In this document: piece by piece, positions 1 through 6,727 of the stretch
How the letters are laid out: each line of letters begins with the position of its first letter
Position numbering within the stretch: the stretch's first letter is position 1
DNA from: Pseudopedobacter sp045629485
GTDB taxonomy: Bacteria > Bacteroidota > Bacteroidia > Sphingobacteriales > Sphingobacteriaceae
DNA: 32,075 nt
Assembly: GCA_045629485.1 (NCBI GenBank)
Contig: JAZQRF010000277.1
Span: 1-32,075 of the forward strand
Direction of reading: 5' to 3'
Notes under the pieces: generated by a model
Databases searched by the model: none
What the model was told of the DNA's origin: nothing
What the model saw: only the letters and a program-made list of their open reading frames with translations
Made by a program: the position numbers and the translations under genes

Positions 1-580
1 CACTGATAGATAATCCGCTTTTTTTAGAATTTTTTAATAAATCTGTAGCGTTATTTGATGGAAAGGGATAAAAGATATTATCTTCTTCTGAATGCTTTTC
101 ATCCTGCTTTTGTATCATCCCACCGCCTACAGAGAAAAAAGTTTCTTCAAACTTTTCTCCGGATGTATAGTGAGCCTGAAATGTTAATGCATTAGGATGA
201 TAGCTCAGAGACTTATCCATTAAAAAATGAATATGCTCTTTAATAATAAATGGAATAGGGTAGTTACCCGCGAGTAAAAGTTGCTGATTAACTCTTATTT
301 TTTCAATTTCATTTTCTAAAATATTGATATCCATTTCCACAGGGTCGTGGCCGGATAAACCTAATAATACAGCTTTATCTGTAGCGTGACCAATACCTGT
401 TTTAGAAAGCGAGCCGTATAAAATTACTTCAACGCTTTGTACATCTTCTATTTTTAATGAAGACAGTTGTAATGATTTTACAAATCTTTGTGCTGCTCTC
501 CAGGGCCCAAGAGTGTGTGAACTGGATGGGCCAATACCTATTTTTAAAATATCGAATACCGAAATTTTGGATTGAATCAT
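1..580 (-). CDS. sdaA: L-serine ammonia-lyase (serine dehydratase), N-terminal part, cut by window edge
   Basis: Deaminates L-serine to pyruvate and ammonia in the cytoplasm. The frame opens at an ATG (580-578) and stays open to the left edge, giving 193 codons of what is normally about a 455-475 residue enzyme. The start is followed by the family signature GIGPSSSHTLGP (about residues 16-27), then GIGHATDKAVLLGL and a FSVGGGMI motif, all typical of the beta/allosteric domain of the iron-sulfur serine dehydratases. The catalytic alpha domain with the [4Fe-4S] cysteines would lie outside the window. It is the last gene on the minus strand after the sugar cassette and is separated from it by a strong hairpin at 620-660, so co-regulation with the locus is uncertain. 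Family assignment is secure; completeness cannot be judged. Confidence 0.93.
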   Translation of the reverse strand, partial: MIQSKISVFDILKIGIGPSSSHTLGPWRAAQRFVKSLQLSSLKIEDVQSVEVILYGSLSKTGIGHATDKAVLLGLSGHDPVEMDINILENEIEKIRVNQQLLLAGNYPIPFIIKEHIHFLMDKSLSYHPNALTFQAHYTSGEKFEETFFSVGGGMIQKQDEKHSEEDNIFYPFPSNNATDLLKNSKKSGLSIS

Positions 581-619
581 AAAGGATGGTTTGTTATCGA
601 TATTGAAATATTACTTATT

Positions 620-660
620 ATAGTTTAAACACAGCACTTCCTTTAATGTGTTTAAACTAT
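620..660 (-). terminator. Perfect 14-bp hairpin after the Gfo/Idh/MocA gene
   Basis: Inverted repeat with arms 620-633 (ATAGTTTAAACACA) and 647-660, 13-nt loop. It begins 18 nt past the stop codon of the oxidoreductase and lies before the sdaA start. On the minus strand it is followed by an A/T-rich stretch but no real U-tract, so it may be a terminator, an attenuator or a 3'-end stabiliser. It marks the end of the sugar-catabolic cassette. Confidence 0.65.
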
Positions 661-678
661 TTCTTTTGATCTGAAATT

Positions 679-1704
679 TTATTGTGGAACAGATAATCCA
701 GCCTTTTTATAAATATCTTTTAACCTGATTATTTTGGATTTCTTTTTACTGAGATCTGCTGCATCCATGAATGCCAGTATTTGCATGGTTTCTGCAGACG
801 ATACCGGAGCTACGCCCGTTTCGAAAAAGGTTATTATAGTTTTTATTAAAGGAGTGTAACTGGTAAATGGCCCTAATTCTACTACCTTGTTTTCGCAAAA
901 GCAAGTTCCACCAAAGTTAGATCCGCTATCTCTTAAACCTGTAAAAGTACCGGTTCTGCCATCTTTCCATACACCTGTAACCACATCAGCATTGGCTGTA
1001 GAGGTTCGTGTAACGCTTTCGCAATCTGGTCCCATAACAGCAAAAAGCATTTCTACTCCGTGTATACCATACCAGTATAAATCAGGATGTGTTGGTTCTA
1101 ATATTGCAGGACTATAGGTGGTGGCATGATTTACTTTCCCATATTCGCCAGATAAAACTGTTTGCACATTGGGTGTATATCTAAGAGCAGAAGAAGAGAA
1201 AACCGGAACGTTTTTTTCTTTTGCGGCTTTAAATATTTTTGCTGCATCTGATAAAGATGCAGCAATGGGTTTGTCAATAAATAAAGGTTTACCTGCATTA
1301 ATTACCTCTAATGCTTGGGCCAGATGCATTCTGCCATCATTTGTTTCCAATAATACCACATCTACCTCTTGCAGCAAATCAGCAATAGAATTTACAATCT
1401 TTACCCCAAAAGTTTGAACTTGTTGAGTGTATTTGGGTATTCTTTCTGCTGCACTTGCGATAGTTTGGCTGCCAAATGGATAAGCCGCTACTATTTGATA
1501 ATCGTTAAAATCTGCAGGGTTGCTATTAATGGTTTTAGTGAAACTTATAGCATGTGAAATGTCTAATCCAATGATTCCTATACGTTTACCTTTAACTGGT
1601 ACTTTTGAAGCATAGCTTAATGAAGGAAATACACCCAGGCTTAAGCTGGCCAGGGCAGTACTTCTTAAAAAAAGTCTTCGGGTAATTGTATTTTTAGGAT
1701 TCAT
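679..1704 (-). CDS. Tat-exported Gfo/Idh/MocA family oxidoreductase
   Basis: NAD(P)-binding oxidoreductase of the glucose-fructose oxidoreductase/inositol dehydrogenase family. I start it at the ATG 1704 (341 residues); an in-frame TTG at 1725 would add seven residues ahead of an obvious export signal and is less likely. The N-terminus has a twin-arginine motif TRRLFLR (residues 8-14) followed by a hydrophobic stretch ending near SLSYA, so the folded cofactor-loaded protein is probably sent to the periplasm. The Rossmann motif reads GIIGLD (residues 43-48) and a DKP motif follows in the cofactor domain, where EKP is usual. It is the last gene of the cassette, 27 nt after the aldolase gene. 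Known relatives oxidise or interconvert sugars and their keto forms; the substrate here is not evident. Confidence 0.85.
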   Translation of the reverse strand: MNPKNTITRRLFLRSTALASLSLGVFPSLSYASKVPVKGKRIGIIGLDISHAISFTKTINSNPADFNDYQIVAAYPFGSQTIASAAERIPKYTQQVQTFGVKIVNSIADLLQEVDVVLLETNDGRMHLAQALEVINAGKPLFIDKPIAASLSDAAKIFKAAKEKNVPVFSSSALRYTPNVQTVLSGEYGKVNHATTYSPAILEPTHPDLYWYGIHGVEMLFAVMGPDCESVTRTSTANADVVTGVWKDGRTGTFTGLRDSGSNFGGTCFCENKVVELGPFTSYTPLIKTIITFFETGVAPVSSAETMQILAFMDAADLSKKKSKIIRLKDIYKKAGLSVPQ

Positions 1705-1731
1705 ATGAGCATGAAGCAAAATCAAACTTCC

Positions 1732-2796
1732 TTATTTTATATCATTAGTTAGAAAATCTTTGACAAAAGCATCATCATTTAGATGCGGATAATCCTGGTA
1801 AACTCTTTCTATTTCTTCCATCTGGCCATTAGAGAGTTCTTCTTTCGGATTCAAACACCATCTGCCTTCTAAAAGACCCTGTCTTCTTAATACCTCATGT
1901 ATACCAGGAATACAACCATGAAAGCTATGGGCAGGATCAAAAAGGGCTGCATTAACATCGGTAACCTGTACTCCTAAATTCAATAAGGCTTCTGCTTCTT
2001 CTACCGTTTTGTTTTTTCTGTAAGCTTTCACTCTTTCCATTAACTGAACAACATTGTTGGTCCAAACAGCCCAATGGCCTAATAAGCCACCTTTAAAACC
2101 TACTTCGACCTCTTCTCCTCTTACATTAAATTTAAAAGTAGTTAGTAAATCGGCCATGATGTTATCATCATTTCCTGTGTACATAGAAATTTTATCTCTT
2201 CTGCTGGAATTGGCTACCGCTCTCATCACATCTAAGGTTTGGTAACGGTTAAACGATGCACATTTAATGGCTTCAACATTATCTATCTCTGCAAATTTTA
2301 ACCAGAAATCGTAGCTGAAAATACGGCCACCAACAGATGGTTGTAAGTAAAAACCAAATACTGGCATTACTGCAGCTACAGCTTTTACTCTTTCTAAAAT
2401 TTGTTCTTCTGTCCAGCCTTGTAAACCACCCATGCTTAACAAACCAATATCATAACCAAGTTTAATTGCTATTTCTGCTTCGGCTACAGCTTGCTTGGTT
2501 GGGCCGCAAATACCAGCGATTTTTAAGAACGGACGATCTAAATTTGCTTTTGCTATTTCATCGGCTGCTAAAGCCAAAACTTTTTCAAAAAGATTGATTT
2601 GTGGATCTCTGATTTCGAATTGGGTAGAGTGTACACCGACTGCAACACCACCAGCGCCACTAGCCATATAATATCTGGTTAACTGGCGTTGTTTTTCTTC
2701 GTCTAATTCTCTTTCTGCATTTAATGCTAAAGGGTGTGCTGGTAATACGGTACCTTCTTCTATTAATGCTTTTAATTCTTTTGCTAAACGTTTCAT
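1732..2796 (-). CDS. DapA-fold class I aldolase/lyase (dihydrodipicolinate synthase family)
   Basis: A cytoplasmic TIM-barrel protein of the DHDPS/N-acetylneuraminate lyase superfamily, 354 residues against about 290-300 for typical members. The likely Schiff-base lysine is K178 (in AIKCA) and the active-site tyrosine Y150 (in GFYLQPSVGG); their spacing of 28 equals that of Tyr133-Lys161 in E. coli DapA. The GTT proton-relay motif of DapA reads G-V-H-S-T (54-58) here, which argues against lysine biosynthesis and for aldol cleavage or dehydration of a 2-keto-3-deoxy sugar acid or similar. Its ATG overlaps the stop codon of the preceding SDR gene by one base (TAATG at 2798-2794), implying translational coupling. 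The precise substrate is unknown. Confidence 0.82.
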   Translation of the reverse strand: MKRLAKELKALIEEGTVLPAHPLALNAERELDEEKQRQLTRYYMASGAGGVAVGVHSTQFEIRDPQINLFEKVLALAADEIAKANLDRPFLKIAGICGPTKQAVAEAEIAIKLGYDIGLLSMGGLQGWTEEQILERVKAVAAVMPVFGFYLQPSVGGRIFSYDFWLKFAEIDNVEAIKCASFNRYQTLDVMRAVANSSRRDKISMYTGNDDNIMADLLTTFKFNVRGEEVEVGFKGGLLGHWAVWTNNVVQLMERVKAYRKNKTVEEAEALLNLGVQVTDVNAALFDPAHSFHGCIPGIHEVLRRQGLLEGRWCLNPKEELSNGQMEEIERVYQDYPHLNDDAFVKDFLTNDIK

Positions 2797-3812
2797 TAAA
2801 ATTTTCCTCCTCTTTCCTGGAAATGTGTTTCTTTCCCAAATTCATCGCCACCTTGTTGTAACCAGGTTGCTGTTATATCTATAATTTCTCTTACTGTTAC
2901 TTTAGGGTAACCAAATAAACGGTGGCATTCTGATGCATTGTTTAATAATGCAGTACCTTCTGCTTCGTAAATGAACTTAGGTTCGATGCCAAATATTTGA
3001 CCAAATTGATTAGCTATCCATTTAATAGATAGGGTTTCTGGGCCTGTAACGTTTAACATTTTTGCAGGAGCCTCGCAATGTAATAAAGATCTTAATGCTA
3101 CTTCGTTTGCATCTCCTTGCCAAATTACGTTCACGTTTTCTGTTCTCAAATCGATTTCTTTTCCGTTGATTACGCTTTTCGCGATCTCCATCATCACGCC
3201 ATAGCGGAAATCTACAGCGTAGTTTAGTCTATATATTAATGTTGGTGTTTGATTTTTTTTAGCGAAATATTCGAAAATACGTTCTCTTCCTAAAGTAGAT
3301 TGTGCGTATTCGCCAATTGGCTCTGGAGTAGTTTCTTCTGAAACACCACCTGAGGTAACTTTTACAAATGGCAATACGTTACCTGATGAAAAAGCTACAA
3401 TGTTAGAGTTTTTGAATTTATCTGCTACACGGCCTGGTAAATAAGCATTCATTGCCCAGGTAAAGCCTTCGTTTCCTACAGATCCGAATTTAAAACCTGC
3501 TAAATAAATAATGTTTTTTACTTCAGGTAATGATTGTAATTGCTCGTCATTTAATAAATCGCAAGCAATAGTTTCTATACCAGCATCTTCTAATTCTTGT
3601 TTTGATTTTTGATCAGAAAACCTAGATACGCCAATTACTCTTTTAGTTAATCCGGCTTCTTTAATGGCTGCTACTGCAAGTTTTCCCATGCTCACGCCCA
3701 TTTTTCCGCCGATGCCTAAAAGCATGATATCGCCTTCAATTTTAGCCATATCAGCAATTAATGCTGCAGAAGGTTTTGTTAGTTGTTCTTCTAATAATCT
3801 TAAATCTTTCAT
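2796..3812 (-). CDS. NAD(P)-binding epimerase/dehydratase-like protein (extended SDR fold)
   Basis: A 338-residue Rossmann-fold protein. The nucleotide-binding glycines read G33-I-G-G36-K-M-G39 after a hydrophobic beta strand, and an FSSGNV segment (about 141-146) occupies the place of the SDR catalytic Ser strand. The expected YxxxK motif appears as Y169-A-Q-S-T173, so the catalytic lysine is replaced by threonine. That suggests an altered mechanism, a binding role, or a divergent epimerase/dehydratase. No signal peptide. It lies 21 nt downstream of the transporter gene and is coupled to the aldolase by a 1-nt overlap, so the two probably act in sequence on the same sugar derivative. Family confident, function not. 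Confidence 0.78.
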   Translation of the reverse strand: MKDLRLLEEQLTKPSAALIADMAKIEGDIMLLGIGGKMGVSMGKLAVAAIKEAGLTKRVIGVSRFSDQKSKQELEDAGIETIACDLLNDEQLQSLPEVKNIIYLAGFKFGSVGNEGFTWAMNAYLPGRVADKFKNSNIVAFSSGNVLPFVKVTSGGVSEETTPEPIGEYAQSTLGRERIFEYFAKKNQTPTLIYRLNYAVDFRYGVMMEIAKSVINGKEIDLRTENVNVIWQGDANEVALRSLLHCEAPAKMLNVTGPETLSIKWIANQFGQIFGIEPKFIYEAEGTALLNNASECHRLFGYPKVTVREIIDITATWLQQGGDEFGKETHFQERGGKF

Positions 3813-3833
3813 CTTATCCTTTATACATTATTT

Positions 3834-5072
3834 TTATTTCATCATGTCTATTACATTGCTTATTGCTAAGCCTATAAGTATTAATAGTCCAATTGCGCCA
3901 AATATTTTTGTGAATGGTTTATTTACTTTGTCGCCCATAATATTTTTATCGTTAGCAATTAGGTAAAGTGCAATTCCAATAAATGGAACTAAAAATATGG
4001 TTACACTTTGTGCTAATACAATAAGTTCTAATGGCAGTTTACCAAATTTAATGGCTACAATAGAGCCAACAACCATTACCAATCCAATGAAAAGTTTAAC
4101 TTTTTTGTTGTTTAAATCGCTTCCGTAACCAAGGGCATCGCCTAATAAAGTACCTCCAACAGTTGCATTCCCAACAAGAGAAGAGAAAGAAGCACCAAAG
4201 AGTCCGATAAAGAATAAGGTAGTTGCATATCTGCCAAAAAGAGGTTCAAGTGCTTTTGCCATTTCTGATGCACTATTTACCTTTATTCCTTGAGGATTTA
4301 AAACTGCTGCGGCACAGATTAAGACAATGGCACTCATTATGCCTAAAATAATAATACCTGTTGTACTGCTAGATTCTGCATTTTCTTCAGGAGCATCTAC
4401 TGCTCTTGCTTTTTTTCTTTCTTGAACTAAATATGATTGATAAAAAGCACCAACTAAAGAGAAACAAGATGCTGTAAAAGCAATGGTTAAACCTAAAGAA
4501 CCTTCTGGCATAGATGGCAGAAATCCTCCTACAGTTTGAGTAACATCAGGATTAGCCATAAATAAAGTAGAAACAAAAGCAAATAGCATAATTGCAACTA
4601 AGGCAATCATTAGCTTTTCCATCAACTTGTAAAAAGAGCGGAAGAAAAGTAGTAATATACCTAATAAATTAAAGGTAATTACCCAAATGATAGGGCTAGT
4701 ATCAGAAGCTTCGGCAATGGCAATTCCAACACCAATAGAATTTCCTGCCTGAAAAGAAGCGGTTACTGAAAAGATCCCGATCCCAATGGCTATTGCTACT
4801 TTATTTCCAAACTTTTGCCTGATTAAGGTTAACAGGGAAACTTTATTGACCGAACCAATTCTGGTACTCATCCTGGTAAAGATGATCATAAAGAAAATAG
4901 CTACAGCAACAACCCAAAGCAAGGAATAGCCATAATCTGCTCCCATTTTAGAGGTTATAGTCATTTTACTTGGGCCAAACACCAGTGCCGCTGTAATAAT
5001 GCCTGGACCTAAAGAAAATAGCCAGCGTTTAAATGAACTTTGTTTTTGTGGTAATTTGTTTGTTGTTGACAT
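3834..5072 (-). CDS. Nramp-fold membrane transporter lacking canonical metal-binding motifs
   Basis: A 412-residue integral membrane protein with about 11 hydrophobic segments. The start resembles SLC11/Nramp proteins (LGPGIITAAL, residues 21-30). In metal-transporting Nramps the TM1 DPGN motif and the TM6 MPHN motif supply the ion ligands. Here the TM1 position reads G33-P-S-K36 and the TM6 position L206-V-G-A209, followed by YQSYLVQ, which aligns with the usual LHSALVQ. All the side chains that bind Mn/Fe are therefore gone. The gene starts 1 nt after the stop of the PQQ dehydrogenase gene and precedes two cytoplasmic sugar-type enzymes, so import of the oxidised sugar or another small organic solute is a reasonable inference. 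A Mg-type or other cation role cannot be excluded. Confidence 0.83.
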   Translation of the reverse strand: MSTTNKLPQKQSSFKRWLFSLGPGIITAALVFGPSKMTITSKMGADYGYSLLWVVAVAIFFMIIFTRMSTRIGSVNKVSLLTLIRQKFGNKVAIAIGIGIFSVTASFQAGNSIGVGIAIAEASDTSPIIWVITFNLLGILLLFFRSFYKLMEKLMIALVAIMLFAFVSTLFMANPDVTQTVGGFLPSMPEGSLGLTIAFTASCFSLVGAFYQSYLVQERKKARAVDAPEENAESSSTTGIIILGIMSAIVLICAAAVLNPQGIKVNSASEMAKALEPLFGRYATTLFFIGLFGASFSSLVGNATVGGTLLGDALGYGSDLNNKKVKLFIGLVMVVGSIVAIKFGKLPLELIVLAQSVTIFLVPFIGIALYLIANDKNIMGDKVNKPFTKIFGAIGLLILIGLAISNVIDMMK

Positions 5073-5073
5073 T

Positions 5074-6633
5074 TTATTTTCTTTGTTTACTTATATCATT
5101 AGGACTAATTTCCGCACTTTTATTTCCGAAATTAGAACGAACATAGGTCAGTATTTTGGCTATTTCATCATCTTTTAAGAAAGAAAAAGCAGGCATTTGC
5201 TGATCGTATTTTTTACCTTTTACCGTAATTTCTCCCGACAGACCATTTAAAGTAATGTCTATTAGTTTTTTATCATCTTGATTCACTTGTTCTGCCCCAG
5301 CAAGAGGAGGGAAGATACCTTCTATTCCTAAGCCATTATCTTTGTGGCAAGAGGCACAATAAGATGCGTATAAACTCTCCCCGGTAACGGTATTTGCAAC
5401 TACGGTTTGATTTGTTTTAACGCCAGTTAATGGCTTAAAAGTTGCTTTTTTAACCGGACTTAACTTTATGATTTTATCATCATCTTCTTTAGGGAAACCC
5501 GGCTGAGGGTTCCAATCCCTATTGCTTGTTGCTATATAAACATCTCCATTTGGCGAAACAGTTAAAGCTCTTAACCTTCCAAAATATTTTTCTAAATAGA
5601 TGTTTTCCTCCTCAATAGTTTTACCATTTTCGCTAAGTTTCAATGCTCGTAAACTTTGGCTTTTTAAGGTTACTAATAATAAAGAGTTTTGCCATTCTGG
5701 TATAGCTTTAGAATTGTAGTATTTTAATCCGGCAGGCGCAACTACAGGTGTCCAGGATTTTATAGGCTCGGTACGCTGATGATTTTTAACAATTTCTTTT
5801 TCTGCATCTGTATCATGATAACCTTCTATTTGTGGCCAACCATAATTTCGCAATGGCATAACTCTATTTATTTCGTCCTCTATAGCGTCCCCATGTTCGG
5901 ATGTGTAAATTGTGCCTTTGTCTGAAATTGCTAAACCCTGCATGTTGCGAAAGCCCCAGGCATAAACGAAACTTCCGGAAATAGGATTGTCTTTAGGAAC
6001 AGAGCCATTAATATTCATTCTTAATATTTTGCCATTAAGAGAAGTACTATCCTGTGCAAAAGTTTTGCTATGGGCGTCTCCCGTTGCCCATAATAATTTA
6101 CCATCACCAGTAAAAGTTATTCTGGAGCCATTATGCCCGGTACTTCCCGGAATTGTTTGTAAGACCGTTGGGTTTATGAGCGTATCGCCCTTAAGTGTGA
6201 GCCTTACTAATTTAGAAAAAATCTCTTCATTAACCTGGGTGGTATAACTAATGAAAATATAAGGATATTCCTTTAAATTAGGTGATACTGCCATCCCTAA
6301 CAAACCTAAAGTCCTTTTATGAAATACATCTTTCACTTGAAAAAGTAATTTCTTCTCACCAGTTTCTAAATCCAGAATATTTATGTTTCCTGCAATTTCT
6401 GTGTATATAATTTGGCGATCGCCAATAAATTGAATATCCCAGGGTACTTGTAAACTGTCTGCAACCACACTAACTCCTAATAAAGTATTCTCTAACTGAA
6501 TGTTTGCGATTATTGGAGATTCTGCTTTGTTACTTTTTGATGAACAAGCTGACAGCAAACCTATTCCAAGTATTATAAGGGCAGCAATTAATTTTGATTC
6601 TTTTGCAAGAGTGCTTATTAAACCTCTTTTCAT
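5074..6633 (-). CDS. Lipoprotein PQQ-dependent sugar dehydrogenase fused to cytochrome c
   Basis: A 519-residue envelope enzyme predicted to oxidise an aldose to its lactone and pass electrons to its own heme. The N-terminus is a lipoprotein signal with lipobox LSAC (Cys30). Residues about 50-395 form the six-bladed propeller of the soluble glucose/aldose sugar dehydrogenase family: GSTGHNGSRI carries the likely catalytic H167, with the WGFRN and TSEHGD segments near 226-248. A C-terminal cytochrome c domain (about 415-505) has C426-A-S-C429-H430 and a likely distal ligand M480 in QQMPAF. It opens the catabolic cassette, 94 nt after the lyase gene start-side hairpin region, and is essentially fused to the transporter gene (1-nt gap). 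PQQ must be scavenged or made elsewhere. Confidence 0.9.
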   Translation of the reverse strand: MKRGLISTLAKESKLIAALIILGIGLLSACSSKSNKAESPIIANIQLENTLLGVSVVADSLQVPWDIQFIGDRQIIYTEIAGNINILDLETGEKKLLFQVKDVFHKRTLGLLGMAVSPNLKEYPYIFISYTTQVNEEIFSKLVRLTLKGDTLINPTVLQTIPGSTGHNGSRITFTGDGKLLWATGDAHSKTFAQDSTSLNGKILRMNINGSVPKDNPISGSFVYAWGFRNMQGLAISDKGTIYTSEHGDAIEDEINRVMPLRNYGWPQIEGYHDTDAEKEIVKNHQRTEPIKSWTPVVAPAGLKYYNSKAIPEWQNSLLLVTLKSQSLRALKLSENGKTIEEENIYLEKYFGRLRALTVSPNGDVYIATSNRDWNPQPGFPKEDDDKIIKLSPVKKATFKPLTGVKTNQTVVANTVTGESLYASYCASCHKDNGLGIEGIFPPLAGAEQVNQDDKKLIDITLNGLSGEITVKGKKYDQQMPAFSFLKDDEIAKILTYVRSNFGNKSAEISPNDISKQRK

Positions 6634-6683
6634 TGATGAATTTTAGTATTAGTAAAGGAAGAGTACATGTTTATTGGTGTTAT

Positions 6684-6722
6684 AAATATGGTGTGTTATT
6701 TTAATAGCAACACACCATATTT
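6684..6722 (-). terminator. Perfect 14-bp hairpin between lyase gene and PQQ dehydrogenase gene
   Basis: Arms 6684-6697 (AAATATGGTGTGTT) and 6709-6722 with an 11-nt loop, 5 nt past the stop of the lyase gene. No U-tract follows on the minus strand, though T-rich sequence flanks it on the plus strand. It separates the extracellular/periplasmic depolymerising genes from the catabolic cassette. Confidence 0.65.
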
Positions 6723-6727
6723 TATTT

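Noticed and set aside
621..659. Operator or attachment site reading of the GTTTAAAC-containing palindrome
   Set aside because: Its position just past a stop codon and its hairpin geometry fit a transcript-end structure better, and there is no integrase or duplicated core in the window.
1732..2796. Lysine-pathway DapA
   Set aside because: The Thr-Thr relay is missing, the protein is too long, and the neighbours are sugar-catabolic.
2660..2851. 63-codon minus-strand frame overlapping the SDR/aldolase junction
   Set aside because: It overlaps two confident genes in another frame and encodes a basic low-complexity peptide.
3834..5072. MntH-type manganese transporter
   Set aside because: Both ion-binding motifs (DPGN and MPHN) are replaced.
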